Shown here piece by piece: positions 9,822-19,067 of a stretch of 64,000 bases of DNA. The stretch covers positions 62,001 through 126,000 of the forward strand of contig CALHBJ010000013.1 in NCBI GenBank assembly GCA_937930845.1, given 5' to 3'. Position numbers and translations under genes: made by a program. Source of the stretch: an uncultured Rhizobiaceae group bacterium (GTDB taxonomy: Bacteria; Pseudomonadota; Alphaproteobacteria; Rhizobiales; Rhizobiaceae). The notes under the pieces were generated by a model, which was not told the origin of the DNA, searched no databases, and saw only the letters and a program-made list of their open reading frames with translations. Numbering within the stretch: position 1 is the stretch's first letter; each line of letters opens with the position of its first letter.

Positions 9822-10670
9822 CTATTCACATTTAGAAACAGGTAGATATTCCAGTTCTTTCAACTGACCTGACAACGCATAATCTGGGTATTGCATCTTC
9901 AAATCGCGCGAAACGCCGCTGGCGTGAAGGTAGAACGAGACCTGGTAGCTGGGCAGTCTTTCCCCGGCATTGGCTTCTTCACCGGTGGAGAAATAGCTTA
10001 CCGACATGGGCCAGGCTTCTTCTTTGCTCAGCGATTTAACCAGTTCTTCAGGCTCGCCCTTAAGCCCTTCAAGACTGGGTTTGGCGCGGCCGATGACGGC
10101 GGTGGTATCTACCAATTTGTCGCCTTCGTCCGATCCATCAAACACTTTCGCCTGAACAATGGTTTGCTCAGCGGCGGCGGCATCAAGCAGTTTCGCGATA
10201 TGGGCGGTCATGTACATGGCTGTATCCAGCTCGACTTCGCGCTCATCGGGTTTGGAAATTGTGATCTTGATCTTGTCGTCCTTCTTTGAGGCGCGCCCGC
10301 GCAAATCCTGTTCCTGCTGACCATTGAGGAAGGATTGGGTGACAAAGCTGAACTCATTTCCATCACCGCTTTCAAATGTGGAACTGCGCTGATCGTTGGT
10401 GAATGTCTTGCGGGCAGATTGAACGCGAGTGAGAAAACGAAAGCGCACGGTGAATCCCTCACACACCGAGCCTTGCATTTCATAAACAATGCGACCGTTC
10501 ATGCCGGTGATTCCAGATCGATCACTCGCCTCCTTGAGCGACAGATCATATACGGCGCGGTGAGCGCGCAGTTTTTCCAGTGCACTGGCGTGGGCCTGCG
10601 GTGCTGGCCATATGCTGGCCATTGTCGAAAGAGATACGGCAATTGCGAACAGTGTCGGAGTTCGTGTCAT
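9822..10670 (-). CDS. eipB: Cell envelope integrity protein EipB (DUF1849)
   Basis: A 282-residue periplasmic protein; in Brucella abortus EipB maintains envelope integrity and folds as a spiral beta-sheet with one disulfide. The start at 10670 gives a cleavable signal peptide ending near PAPQAHASA; the frame is open further upstream but without signal-like sequence. Two cysteines sit at residues 70 (QGSVCEGF) and 281 (SKCE at the end), close to the Brucella C69-C278 pair. Other matching stretches are RAVYDLSL near the mature start and YLPVSKCE at the end. This family is characteristic of Rhizobiales and is a main argument for the taxonomic call. It diverges from ridA. Confidence 0.92.
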   Translation of the reverse strand: MTRTPTLFAIAVSLSTMASIWPAPQAHASALEKLRAHRAVYDLSLKEASDRSGITGMNGRIVYEMQGSVCEGFTVRFRFLTRVQSARKTFTNDQRSSTFESGDGNEFSFVTQSFLNGQQEQDLRGRASKKDDKIKITISKPDEREVELDTAMYMTAHIAKLLDAAAAEQTIVQAKVFDGSDEGDKLVDTTAVIGRAKPSLEGLKGEPEELVKSLSKEEAWPMSVSYFSTGEEANAGERLPSYQVSFYLHASGVSRDLKMQYPDYALSGQLKELEYLPVSKCE

Positions 10671-10783
10671 CTTGGCTCCACATCCAAAAAAAGGCGAATA
10701 ATCGGCTGCGGGCAAGTCTTTCACCCCGCGTGCAAACGCGCTACCTGTTTTGTAGAAACAAAGCAAAGATTTGGGAACAAATA

Positions 10784-11251
10784 ATGTCATCAGAAATTGA
10801 AAAACGTCTTCATGACCTCGGCATCGAATTGCCCTCACCGCCTGCGCCTGCTGCTAATTACGTTCCGTTCACCATTGCGGGCAATTTGTTGACCATTTCC
10901 GGCCAGATCCCCATGGGACCAAATGGCATTGAATTTGTTGGTAAACTTGGCGATACCGCCGATGTGGCCACCGGCCAGGGTGCGGCACGGCTTTGTGCGA
11001 TTAACATTTTGGCACAGGCCAGAATGGCCTTGGGCGATCTATCGCGGGTGAAACAGGTGATCAAAATTCAGGGCTTTGTGAATGCCACGGCTGATTTCAC
11101 CGATCATCCTGAAGTCATCAATGGCGCATCTGATCTTTTGGTTGCCGTTTTGGGTGATGCAGGACGCCATGCGCGCGCTGCCATTGGCATGTCCTCCCTG
11201 CCCCGTGGTGTTGCAGTGGAAGTCGATGCCATCATGGAGATCGCCGATTAA
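10784..11251 (+). CDS. ridA: RidA/YjgF-family protein
   Basis: A 155-residue member of the RidA family, which hydrolyses reactive enamine/imine intermediates of amino acid metabolism. The frame is open from 10580, but the ATG at 10784 gives the standard family start (MSSEIEKRLHDLGIELP). The sequence TISGQIPMGPNGI, LAQARMALGDLSRV and the MSSLPRGVAVEVDAI end match the longer, RutC-like subgroup. That subgroup often lacks the arginine needed for deaminase activity, so the exact substrate is open. Its stop shares one base with the start of the next gene. Confidence 0.85.
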   Translation: MSSEIEKRLHDLGIELPSPPAPAANYVPFTIAGNLLTISGQIPMGPNGIEFVGKLGDTADVATGQGAARLCAINILAQARMALGDLSRVKQVIKIQGFVNATADFTDHPEVINGASDLLVAVLGDAGRHARAAIGMSSLPRGVAVEVDAIMEIAD

Positions 11252-11991
11252 TGGGCAAGCTTACTGCTGCGCCGCAATGGCTTATTGAGCGGCCCATTGC
11301 CCATCGCGGCTACCATGACTTGTCCAAAGGGCGCGCTGAAAATTCGCTTTCCGCTTTCAGCGCGGCCATGGACAAGGGATTTGCGATTGAGTGTGACCTG
11401 CAGGTAAGCGGTTCGGGCGAACCGGTTGTGTTTCACGACCCAACGCTGGAGCGCATGACCACGACTCAGGGCAATGTGCGCGACCTTCCTCCCCAAGAAC
11501 TTGGGAAACTAAAGCTGCTTGATACGGCAGATTCAATCTGCCTGTTGCGGGATCATTTGCGATTGGTTGAAGGAACTGTGCCCATTGTCCTGGAACTGAA
11601 AGGCGTGCGCGACGAGGATGCCGGTTTTGTTGAAGGGGTGGCAGAGGCCGTAAAGGGCTATGATGGGCCACTAGCGGTTATGTCGTTTGACCATTGGGTC
11701 TGCGCTCAATTTGCCGAACTGATACCCCACATGCCGCGCGGTTTGACCGCACATGGGCAGCGCGACACCTATGATATGCATTTGGCAGCTATGAAAGAGT
11801 TCGACCTTCAATTTGTGTCCTATCACGTCAAAGATCTGCCAACGCCCTTTATTGCGGATATGCGCGCCCAGGGATTGCCAGTGATCACCTGGACGGTTCG
11901 TGATAAACCAACACGTGATCTGACCACTAAATTTGCGGACCAGATGACATTTGAAGGTTTCGACCCCAGCCTGGAATTCTTGGATGAGTGA
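11251..11991 (+). CDS. ugpQ: Glycerophosphodiester phosphodiesterase
   Basis: Splits glycerophosphodiesters to glycerol 3-phosphate and an alcohol. The 246-residue TIM-barrel protein shows the family signature: IAHRGYHDLS with the catalytic His/Arg, then ENSLSAF, IECDLQVSGSGEPVVFHDPTL and a later IVLELKG with a catalytic-site Glu/Lys. There is no signal peptide, so it is cytoplasmic. It overlaps ridA by one base and the FemAB-like gene by eight, within a four-gene overlapping cluster. Confidence 0.92.
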   Translation: MGKLTAAPQWLIERPIAHRGYHDLSKGRAENSLSAFSAAMDKGFAIECDLQVSGSGEPVVFHDPTLERMTTTQGNVRDLPPQELGKLKLLDTADSICLLRDHLRLVEGTVPIVLELKGVRDEDAGFVEGVAEAVKGYDGPLAVMSFDHWVCAQFAELIPHMPRGLTAHGQRDTYDMHLAAMKEFDLQFVSYHVKDLPTPFIADMRAQGLPVITWTVRDKPTRDLTTKFADQMTFEGFDPSLEFLDE

Positions 11992-13216
11992 AAGCAAATC
12001 CATCACAATCAAGGTGGTGGACAGTGTCAGCGCAATTGATGCAAAAGTGTGGGATGGGCTTGCCAACCCGCCGCGCGATGCGGCGACTGTGGATTTTGAC
12101 TATAATCCGTTCCAGTCCCACGCCTTCTTCCACGCATTGGAAGCCTCCGGCTCGGCAGATCGCAGCACTGGCTGGCTTGGTCAACATCTGATCATGGAGC
12201 GAGCCGAGGATGGTTCAATCCCTGAATCCGATGTGGTCAATGGGCAAAACATCATTGGAATCGTTCCCTGCTATTTGAAGAACCACAGCCAGGGAGAATA
12301 TGTATTTGACCATGGCTGGGCAGATGCCTTTGAACGGGCTGGCGGACACTATTATCCAAAGCTTCAGGCCGCATTTCCCTTCACGCCTGCCACCGGGCGG
12401 CGGATGCTGGTTGGCAATGGAAAAGACGCGAAAAAGCATCGGCTTATGCTGGCCGGCGGTCTGCAACAGGTCTGCGAACAGCTTGAAGTCTCGTCGGTCC
12501 ATGCCACGTTCAGTTCTCAAAACGACATGGAAGCGTTTTCGGCAGCCGGATATCTGGAACGCACCGACCAGCAGTTCCACTGGCTCAACAATGACTATGC
12601 GGACTTTGATGCTTTTCTTGCCGCTCTTTCCTCTCGCAAACGCAAAAATATTCGCAAAGAACGGGCAACTGCGCTTGCGGGCAATGGTATTACAATTGAA
12701 TGGCTGACGGGCGATCAGCTGACCGAAGACATTTGGGATATTTTCTTTCGCTTCTACATGGACACCGGCGCGCGCAAATGGGGCCAACCATATTTGACCC
12801 GCGCGTTTTACTCCATGATTGGCGAAACCATGGCCGATGATGTGTTGCTGATGTTGGCAAAGCGCGATGGTGAATATATCGCAGGCGCGATCAATTTTGT
12901 TGGATCCCACACATTGTTTGGCCGCCACTGGGGTTGTGTTGAAGACCACCCCTGCCTGCATTTTGAAGTCTGCTATTATCAGGCCATCGATTATGCGATT
13001 AAGCACGGTCTTGATCGTGTGGAAGCCGGCGCGCAGGGTGGGCACAAACTGGCGCGGGGATACATGCCGCAATTGACCCATTCCGCCCACCACATCACGC
13101 ATCCGGACTTCCGGCGCGCGGTCGGTGACTATCTGGAACATGAACGTGCGTCCGTGGAGCGGGAAAACAAAGCGATTGCCCGCCATGGCCCATTCAAAAA
13201 GGACACCACCCAATGA
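11984..13216 (+). CDS. FemAB/DUF482-like GNAT-fold acyltransferase
   Basis: 410 residues of the peptidogalycan-biosynthesis/FemAB_like family (PF04339), which has the GNAT double fold. Useful landmarks are WDGLANPPRDAATVDFDYNP near the N-terminus, HWLNNDYADFDAFLAALSSRKRKNIRKER in the middle (a basic helix conserved in the family) and EAGAQGGHKLARGYMP near the C-terminus. The start is the ATG at 11984, which overlaps the preceding gene by eight bases. The true acyl donor and acceptor are not known for most members. Confidence 0.85.
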   Translation: MSESKSITIKVVDSVSAIDAKVWDGLANPPRDAATVDFDYNPFQSHAFFHALEASGSADRSTGWLGQHLIMERAEDGSIPESDVVNGQNIIGIVPCYLKNHSQGEYVFDHGWADAFERAGGHYYPKLQAAFPFTPATGRRMLVGNGKDAKKHRLMLAGGLQQVCEQLEVSSVHATFSSQNDMEAFSAAGYLERTDQQFHWLNNDYADFDAFLAALSSRKRKNIRKERATALAGNGITIEWLTGDQLTEDIWDIFFRFYMDTGARKWGQPYLTRAFYSMIGETMADDVLLMLAKRDGEYIAGAINFVGSHTLFGRHWGCVEDHPCLHFEVCYYQAIDYAIKHGLDRVEAGAQGGHKLARGYMPQLTHSAHHITHPDFRRAVGDYLEHERASVERENKAIARHGPFKKDTTQ

Positions 13217-13644
13217 CGACACCGGTCTATGACGATCAAAATATTTTTGCGAAAATTCTGCGCGGGGACATGCCCTGTGTGAAAGTCTATGAAGACGACG
13301 ACACATTGGTGATGATGGATATTTTTCCGCGCAGTCAGGGCCATTGCCTGGTGCTGCCGAAGGCCCCGGCCCGCAACATATTTGATATTGAAACGCCGAT
13401 GCTGGAAGCGGTGATACGCACAACTCAAAAAATTGCCATTGCCGCTAGAGCCGCATTTGGTGCCGATGGTATTTCAATTGCCCAAAGCAATGAGGCCGCT
13501 GGCAATCAGGAAGTGTTTCATTTGCACGTCCACATCATCCCCCGCTTTGAGGGCGTGTCCATGGCGCGGCCAGCCGCCAATATGGAAGACGGTGATGTGT
13601 TGAAAGCCAATGCGGAGAAAATCAAGCAGGCTCTGGCGCAGTAG
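13213..13644 (+). CDS. HIT family nucleotide hydrolase
   Basis: A 143-residue histidine-triad protein. The active-site motif HLHVHIIPR (HxHxHxx) lies at about residues 100-108 and the N-terminal ARIL-like motif is seen as FAKILRGDMPCVKVYEDD. HIT proteins of this Hinfp/Fhit-like type cleave nucleoside phosphoramidates or dinucleoside polyphosphates. It overlaps the FemAB-like gene by four bases, closing the overlapping cluster ridA-ugpQ-FemAB-HIT. Its 3' end overlaps the convergent PAP2 gene by 23 bases. Confidence 0.92.
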   Translation: MTTPVYDDQNIFAKILRGDMPCVKVYEDDDTLVMMDIFPRSQGHCLVLPKAPARNIFDIETPMLEAVIRTTQKIAIAARAAFGADGISIAQSNEAAGNQEVFHLHVHIIPRFEGVSMARPAANMEDGDVLKANAEKIKQALAQ

Positions 13645-14608
13645 CGGTTGATTTGGGTGCTGGCCGATAGGCCGCGCTGCCGTTTGACGCAATCACCTTG
13701 TTGACGGCGATCAGTCCCACAACAAACAATGCAGCACCAGCAAACAGGTCCACAAGATGGTGCCCCCCATGCATCAAAGTGCCGGGCAAAATAATCGCAT
13801 TAAGCAAAAGGAATGCCGGGAAAAGCCGCCTGATTCCAAATGCACAATAGGCACAAATGAACGCCAGTGTGGTGTGATAAGAGGGAAAGCCAATGAGCCC
13901 TTCCACATGGGCAGGCGTCACCATTTCAGGACCGGTTTTCATCATTTCCAGCAGGCGCACACCATATTGCGACCCAACGATTGGCCGGGCAGCGGCGGTG
14001 ACTTCATCTGACAACGTGTAGAACGCGGATGGGCCATGGGTGGGGAAGATTGCCCAAAACGAAATCAGGATAATTGTTGTTGTCACAATGAGCAGCAACA
14101 GCCGATGTAACCAGATTTTTCGTCCCATCAGCCCAAGCAACACCACAAGTACCGTGATTTGCGGCATGGTAGACATATAGGCATATCGCGCAATTTCGTT
14201 GATTGTGGGATGCGCTGCGGCAAAGGCGACCATATCCGGCCATGAATAACCAAGCATTGCGTCCCACTGCATCAGAAGAGGGTCGATGGATTGAGTTGCA
14301 AGCGGAAGCAGCAGGAAGTTGAAAACCAAGGCCGAATTTGAAAACAGGATCATCAGCGCCGTGCAGGTGAGCGCATCACCAATGGCATTGCTTCGGCCCG
14401 AAATGCGGTAAAACTGACCCAATGCACCAACGGCAAAAGCTGCAAAAAACAATGTCGAGTAGGCCTGCACATCAATTGAACCGCCACGAAATGCCATCAA
14501 TCCGGCATTCAGGGCCATGACCACCAGGGCCATGCGCAACACGAAGGTTTCCACCTTATCAAGTACGAACCATTTTCGGCTGGTCATTGTCTCTAGTGAC
14601 GAATGCAT
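13622..14608 (-). CDS. PAP2-family integral membrane phosphatase
   Basis: A 328-residue protein with about eight hydrophobic segments. The phosphatase motifs are GFPSYHTTLAF and GGHHLVDLFAGAALF; this layout fits the PAP2_3 (Aur1/inositol phosphotransferase-like) group that acts on lipid phosphates. The start at 14608 is preceded by GGGGA nine bases upstream; a TTG at 14629 in the same frame is less likely. The last 23 bases overlap the 3' end of the convergent HIT gene. The lipid substrate cannot be told from sequence. Confidence 0.85.
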   Translation of the reverse strand: MHSSLETMTSRKWFVLDKVETFVLRMALVVMALNAGLMAFRGGSIDVQAYSTLFFAAFAVGALGQFYRISGRSNAIGDALTCTALMILFSNSALVFNFLLLPLATQSIDPLLMQWDAMLGYSWPDMVAFAAAHPTINEIARYAYMSTMPQITVLVVLLGLMGRKIWLHRLLLLIVTTTIILISFWAIFPTHGPSAFYTLSDEVTAAARPIVGSQYGVRLLEMMKTGPEMVTPAHVEGLIGFPSYHTTLAFICAYCAFGIRRLFPAFLLLNAIILPGTLMHGGHHLVDLFAGAALFVVGLIAVNKVIASNGSAAYRPAPKSTATAPEPA

Positions 14609-14731
14609 TGCGGCGGTCCCCACGGCCAAGTTGAAGGCAGTTAGCTTAAGCGCAGAGATTTAAGGAGACGTTGATGGGCTTAAAGCACGTTTCGCTTGAT
14701 TTGTGTGTGACCTGATTGGACAGCACAGGCA

Positions 14732-15085
14732 TCAAGGCACAAATAGCACATAGCCCAGCAACAATATTGCCTCGCCAGCCAATATGCCCACAATCATCTG
14801 CCTGCCCCAAAACAGGAAAGCGGCAAACCCACCCAGTGCAGCGCCGAGGCGTACCCATAACGGAATGTCTGCCAATGGTCCCGATGGGAAAAACACAAAT
14901 TGTGCGATCACCGCTGCCACAAGCGACGTGGCAACACAGCGGATGAGCACCAAAATCTGCGACTCTTCGTCAACATTGCCAACCAGCAACACCCCCGCCC
15001 AACGCCAGATGGAGGTCGGCAGAATACCCGCCAGAAAGATGAACAGGAACGGCCACCACCAGGTATCGAAACTGTTGTAATACAT
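14732..15085 (-). CDS. azlD: AzlD-like branched-chain amino acid exporter subunit
   Basis: A 117-residue protein with four hydrophobic segments, the small partner of AzlC in export of branched-chain amino acids and analogues. The FLAGILPTSIWRWAGVLL segment is typical of AzlD. The ATG at 15085 shares its A with the azlC stop (TGATG), so the two are translationally coupled. The substrate is inferred from the family. Confidence 0.85.
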   Translation of the reverse strand: MYYNSFDTWWWPFLFIFLAGILPTSIWRWAGVLLVGNVDEESQILVLIRCVATSLVAAVIAQFVFFPSGPLADIPLWVRLGAALGGFAAFLFWGRQMIVGILAGEAILLLGYVLFVP

Positions 15086-15846
15086 CAGCCCCTGCCCTTT
15101 TTTGCCAACAAGCGTCCAACGCCATAGGCTGAAAATCCACCCACCACACCGGCAATCAATATCCCAGCCGAGGGTACGTAATAAATTGCCACCGGCCCCA
15201 GGAAGAAGCCCAGCACCAGTGCCAGATGCTCTGATTTCACCCGCGCGGTGTTCCAGGTGGCGGTGGCAAAATAAATTGGGGTGAGAAAATACAGCCCCGC
15301 CACAACAATGGATGGCAATGCCGGTGCCAGTTGATAGACAAGGGTTGCCGCAATCGTGGTCGCCGTCGCCATGGTGCCGGCAAATCCAACGAAATAAGGC
15401 AATCGCCCACGGCGGGGAATGTCTTTCGCCCGCTGCAATGTGTGGACCCAGGCGGTCACGGCCACGAAATTGGATGTGAGTAACAAATGCCATTGCTTCG
15501 TGCCGGGGGCGCGGATTTCCGGCATTAACGCCATGGTCATGGGCATCATGCGAATGGCGGCCAATGTGACGCCAAGGGCAATTGTGATGAGCGGTGCCCC
15601 GCTGACAATGCCCGCCAGCAAGACCAGATGGCTTGGCAAGGCCCAGATTGTGGGAATGAGGAATATCATTTCCCAAAGCGGCAACCCGGCGTTGCGCGCC
15701 AATCCACCAAAACCAATAAAGGCCGACAGCAATACCAGCGCAGGCAGGGAGAACAGATTGCGCATTCCCCGCAGCGCCCAGCTCCAATCATACACACCAC
15801 TGGCGGTGTTCAATGGCGGTGCAGCGTTTTCATTGGGGTATTGCAT
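15085..15846 (-). CDS. azlC: AzlC-like branched-chain amino acid exporter subunit
   Basis: 253 residues with seven to eight hydrophobic segments; the large subunit of the AzlCD exporter. The start at 15846 (MQYPNENAAPP) is chosen over upstream in-frame codons because those add a charged, unrelated stretch. Family landmarks are a Gly-Phe-Gly-Gly segment after the first helix, SGAPLITIALGVTLAAIRMMPM and a mid-protein TSNFVAVTAW stretch. It is immediately upstream of azlD. Confidence 0.85.
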   Translation of the reverse strand: MQYPNENAAPPLNTASGVYDWSWALRGMRNLFSLPALVLLSAFIGFGGLARNAGLPLWEMIFLIPTIWALPSHLVLLAGIVSGAPLITIALGVTLAAIRMMPMTMALMPEIRAPGTKQWHLLLTSNFVAVTAWVHTLQRAKDIPRRGRLPYFVGFAGTMATATTIAATLVYQLAPALPSIVVAGLYFLTPIYFATATWNTARVKSEHLALVLGFFLGPVAIYYVPSAGILIAGVVGGFSAYGVGRLLAKKGRG

Positions 15847-15960
15847 GTAGAAAAGCACAGATGATCTGACCGACCATCTGTGCTTCCAACACGTGGGGAT
15901 TTCAACCCCGCCACCCCTTTGGCCGGAATAAAGGACCAAGGCAGAACGGGCGAAACGTCC

Positions 15961-16380
15961 CTATCCGGCGGCTGAGCCATTTGCTGCAACCGCCTCAAAT
16001 GGCTTGCTAAAAGGGCCAACTTTACCTTTTTTATCGCCAGCTTCGGTCAGCGATGTCAGGCTGGAATCATTTTGAATTTCCGCCACCAATTCATCGATCA
16101 TGGCATCGCCAGAAGCATCTTCAGCCTTTTGCGACTTATCGTGCGAAGCCTCTTTCCTTGGCGTTTCCACCACCGTCGCCGCAGCACTTAAGGGTTTTGG
16201 CGATGATGCGGTGAAGCGGGAAGTCGTTGTTGCCGGATCAAATGCCAGCTTGTCGTCGAGCTTTTCGCCCAAGTCGACAATCAACAGTCCCAATTTTTGC
16301 GCCAAACGATAATCATCGCTGCTGCGCAATCTTTGAATGGCGTCTAGTCTGATTTTTTTTAGCTGCTCGATGTGTTCCAT
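15961..16380 (-). CDS. Hypothetical protein with N-terminal helix and low-complexity middle
   Basis: 139 residues from the ATG at 16380, which has GGGAG eight bases upstream. The first 50 residues are strongly helical and charged (MEHIEQLKKIRLDAIQRLRS, then KLGLLIVDLGEKL); residues 52-95 are Ser/Thr/Ala/Pro-rich; a second helix (DAMIDELVAEIQND) and a polar tail follow. There is no signal peptide, membrane helix or cysteine. It lies between azlC and clpA on the same strand, downstream of clpA. I do not recognise a named family, though a small protein in this place downstream of clpA is common in Rhizobiales. Confidence 0.6.
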   Translation of the reverse strand: MEHIEQLKKIRLDAIQRLRSSDDYRLAQKLGLLIVDLGEKLDDKLAFDPATTTSRFTASSPKPLSAAATVVETPRKEASHDKSQKAEDASGDAMIDELVAEIQNDSSLTSLTEAGDKKGKVGPFSKPFEAVAANGSAAG

Positions 16381-16508
16381 CTGCAATCTCCCTGCGTATT
16401 TTTAATCCGGGATGATTGATCTGCGAACGCGGCTTTGACGTGGCGACAATGTGGAATTGTCGCGATTGGCAATCACAAAAGGTGACCGGTCGACACACAG
16501 ATACGCAA

Positions 16509-16534
16509 ACGGCCCGGTCATCAAACCGGGCCGT
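16509..16534 (-). terminator. Hairpin downstream of clpA
   Basis: A perfect 10-base stem (ACGGCCCGGT / ACCGGGCCGT) with a six-base loop starts 23 bases after the clpA stop. Reading on the minus strand it is followed by TTGCGTAT, a weak U-tract. It is probably the clpA 3' end, with possible read-through to the hypothetical gene. Confidence 0.65.
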
Positions 16535-16556
16535 CAGATGTTTCATGCAACCAATC

Positions 16557-19013
16557 CTAGCTTTTCAGAGGCACCTTTGGCACCGCCGTGCCACCGCGCT
16601 TGGGCGGAGATTTGGGGGCCTTTTTAGGCGCAGGCTTAGCGGCGGCCTTTGTAGATGTCTTCTTCTTAGCCGTCGAAGTTTTAGGTGCTGCTTTCTTGCG
16701 CGGCACTTTTTCCTTCTTCGGTTTCACCGGTTTGTCTTCAATGGCTTCCAGTTTCAGGCCTTTTTCGCCGTCCACCTCTTCCACTGTCACCTTCACGGTG
16801 CCGCCTTTTTGCAAGCGACCAAACAACACTTCATCTGCCAGCGGCTTTTTGATGTGCTCCTGAATCACCCTGCCCAGCGGACGCGCGCCCATCCGGTCAT
16901 CATAGCCTTTTTTGGCAATCCACTTGATGGCCTCTTCGGTCAGGTCAAACGTTACACCGCGCTCGGAAAGCTGTGCTTCCAGTTGAATGACGAATTTCTG
17001 AACAACCTGATGGACGATTTCCGGCGTCAGACCGGCAAAGGGAATGATCGCATCCAAACGGTTGCGGAATTCCGGAGCAAACAGCCGGTTGATGGCTTCC
17101 ATATCATCGCCGGTGCGCTTGGAGGAGCCGAAACCAATGGCTGATTTCGCCGCTTCCGCCGCGCCCGCATTTGTGGTCATCACGATGATAACATTGCGGA
17201 AGTCCACTTTTTTGCCGTTGTGATCGGTCAGTGCGCCATTATCCATCACCTGCAACAGGATGTTGAACAGATCCGGATGCGCCTTCTCAATCTCGTCCAG
17301 CAACAGGACACAATGGGGGTGTTGGTCGACACCATCGGTCAACAATCCACCCTGGTCGAAACCCACATATCCAGGAGGCGCGCCGATAAGACGCGAGATC
17401 GTGTGGCGCTCCATATATTCGGACATATCGAACCGCAGCAATTCAACACCAAGGGTGTCGGCAAGCTGTTTGACAACTTCCGTCTTGCCAACACCGGTTG
17501 GGCCGGAGAACAAATAAGAGCCGATTGGCTTTTCCGGTTCGCGCAACCCGGCACGGGCCAGCTTGATGGAAGATGCGAGCGCCTCGATCGCCTTGTCTTG
17601 CCCATAGACCATGCGCTTGAGCTGGTCCGTGAGATTTTTCAGCACTTCCGCATCGTCTTTCGACACGGTTTTTGGCGGAATGCGTGCCATCGTGGCAATG
17701 GTTGCCTCGATATCAGTCACGCCGATGGTTTTCTTGCGCTTCTCGGCTGGCAACAGCATCTGGCTGGCGCCGGTCTCGTCCACAACGTCGATTGCCTTAT
17801 CCGGCAATTTGCGGTCGTTGATATAGCGCGACGACAATTCCACCGCTGATACAATCGCATCATCGGAATATTTCACATTATGGAAATCTTCAAAATAGGG
17901 CTTCAACCCCTTCATGATATCAATGGCATCGGCCACGCTTGGCTCGTTGACATCGATCTTCTGGAATCGCCGCACCAATGCACGGTCTTTCTCGAAGAAT
18001 TGGCGATATTCCTTGTAGGTCGTGGACCCGATGCAGCGGATCGCACCATTTGACAGCGCGGGCTTGAGCAGGTTGGAGGCATCCATGGCACCGCCAGAGG
18101 TTGCCCCGGCCCCAATCACGGTGTGAATTTCATCGATGAACATCACCGCGCCGGGTGTCTCTTCGATCTCTTTGACAACCTGCTTCAACCGTTCTTCAAA
18201 ATCACCGCGATAGCGTGTCCCGGCCAGCAGCGTGCCCATGTCGAGCGAATAGATTGTGGCATCAAGCAGAACTTCCGGCACATCCTTTTCAACGATCCGT
18301 TTGGCCAGGCCTTCTGCAATTGCCGTTTTGCCAACGCCAGGGTCGCCCACATAAAGCGGGTTGTTTTTGGACCTGCGGCACAGAACCTGAATGGTGCGAT
18401 TGACCTCCTCGGTGCGGCCAATCAAGGGGTCGACTTTGCCGTCCAACGCTTTTTGATTGAGATTGACGCAATAGGCCGCAAGGGCTTCGCCCTTTTGCGC
18501 TTCACCACCGCCCTCGCCGTCCGCACCAGTTGCGCCTTCAACACCTTCAACAGGGCGCGCATCGCTGGCCCCGGCCCGCTTGGCAATTCCGTGCGAAATA
18601 TAGTTGACCGCATCATAGCGGGTCATATCCTGTTCCTGCAGGAAGAAAGCCGCATGGCTTTCACGCTCGGCAAAGATCGCCACAAGCACATTTGCGCCTG
18701 TCACTTCCTCACGACCGGAAGACTGAACATGGATGACGGCGCGCTGAATGACACGCTGGAACCCAGCTGTCGGTTTGGAATCTTCCAGACCATCCGTGAT
18801 CAGGTTGGACAGCTCGGAATCGATATAATCGAACAAGTCATCGCGCAGCTTGTCGGTGGACACATTGCAGGCGCGCAGCACCGAAAGTGCATCATCATCA
18901 TCCACCAATGCCAGAAGCAGGTGCTCCAGCGTGGCATATTCCTGGCTGCGTTCGTTTGCATATGTCAGCGCCCGGTGAAGTGCGCGTTCCAGACTATCTG
19001 TAAAACTTGGCAA
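16557..19013 (-). CDS. clpA: ATP-dependent Clp protease ATP-binding subunit ClpA with basic tail
   Basis: The unfoldase partner of ClpP, 818 residues. The N-domain (about 1-150) receives substrates from ClpS. AAA1 has Walker A GDPGVGKT (223-230) and VMFIDE; AAA2 has GPTGVGKT (504-511) and LLLDE, and the ClpP-docking IGF loop at about 626-628. E. coli ClpA is 758 residues; here residues 760-818 form an extra Lys/Ala/Pro/Thr tail (KPKKEK, AAPKTSTAKKK, AKPAPKKAPK) that resembles histone H1-type tails. A similar extension occurs in some Rhizobiales ClpA as I recall, but its role is unknown. It lies 54 bases downstream of clpS. Confidence 0.96.
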   Translation of the reverse strand: MPSFTDSLERALHRALTYANERSQEYATLEHLLLALVDDDDALSVLRACNVSTDKLRDDLFDYIDSELSNLITDGLEDSKPTAGFQRVIQRAVIHVQSSGREEVTGANVLVAIFAERESHAAFFLQEQDMTRYDAVNYISHGIAKRAGASDARPVEGVEGATGADGEGGGEAQKGEALAAYCVNLNQKALDGKVDPLIGRTEEVNRTIQVLCRRSKNNPLYVGDPGVGKTAIAEGLAKRIVEKDVPEVLLDATIYSLDMGTLLAGTRYRGDFEERLKQVVKEIEETPGAVMFIDEIHTVIGAGATSGGAMDASNLLKPALSNGAIRCIGSTTYKEYRQFFEKDRALVRRFQKIDVNEPSVADAIDIMKGLKPYFEDFHNVKYSDDAIVSAVELSSRYINDRKLPDKAIDVVDETGASQMLLPAEKRKKTIGVTDIEATIATMARIPPKTVSKDDAEVLKNLTDQLKRMVYGQDKAIEALASSIKLARAGLREPEKPIGSYLFSGPTGVGKTEVVKQLADTLGVELLRFDMSEYMERHTISRLIGAPPGYVGFDQGGLLTDGVDQHPHCVLLLDEIEKAHPDLFNILLQVMDNGALTDHNGKKVDFRNVIIVMTTNAGAAEAAKSAIGFGSSKRTGDDMEAINRLFAPEFRNRLDAIIPFAGLTPEIVHQVVQKFVIQLEAQLSERGVTFDLTEEAIKWIAKKGYDDRMGARPLGRVIQEHIKKPLADEVLFGRLQKGGTVKVTVEEVDGEKGLKLEAIEDKPVKPKKEKVPRKKAAPKTSTAKKKTSTKAAAKPAPKKAPKSPPKRGGTAVPKVPLKS

Positions 19014-19067
19014 TCGATTTCCTAACTTTCCGAGACTGACATTGGCTGCGCCACAGGCGTGGCAAGT

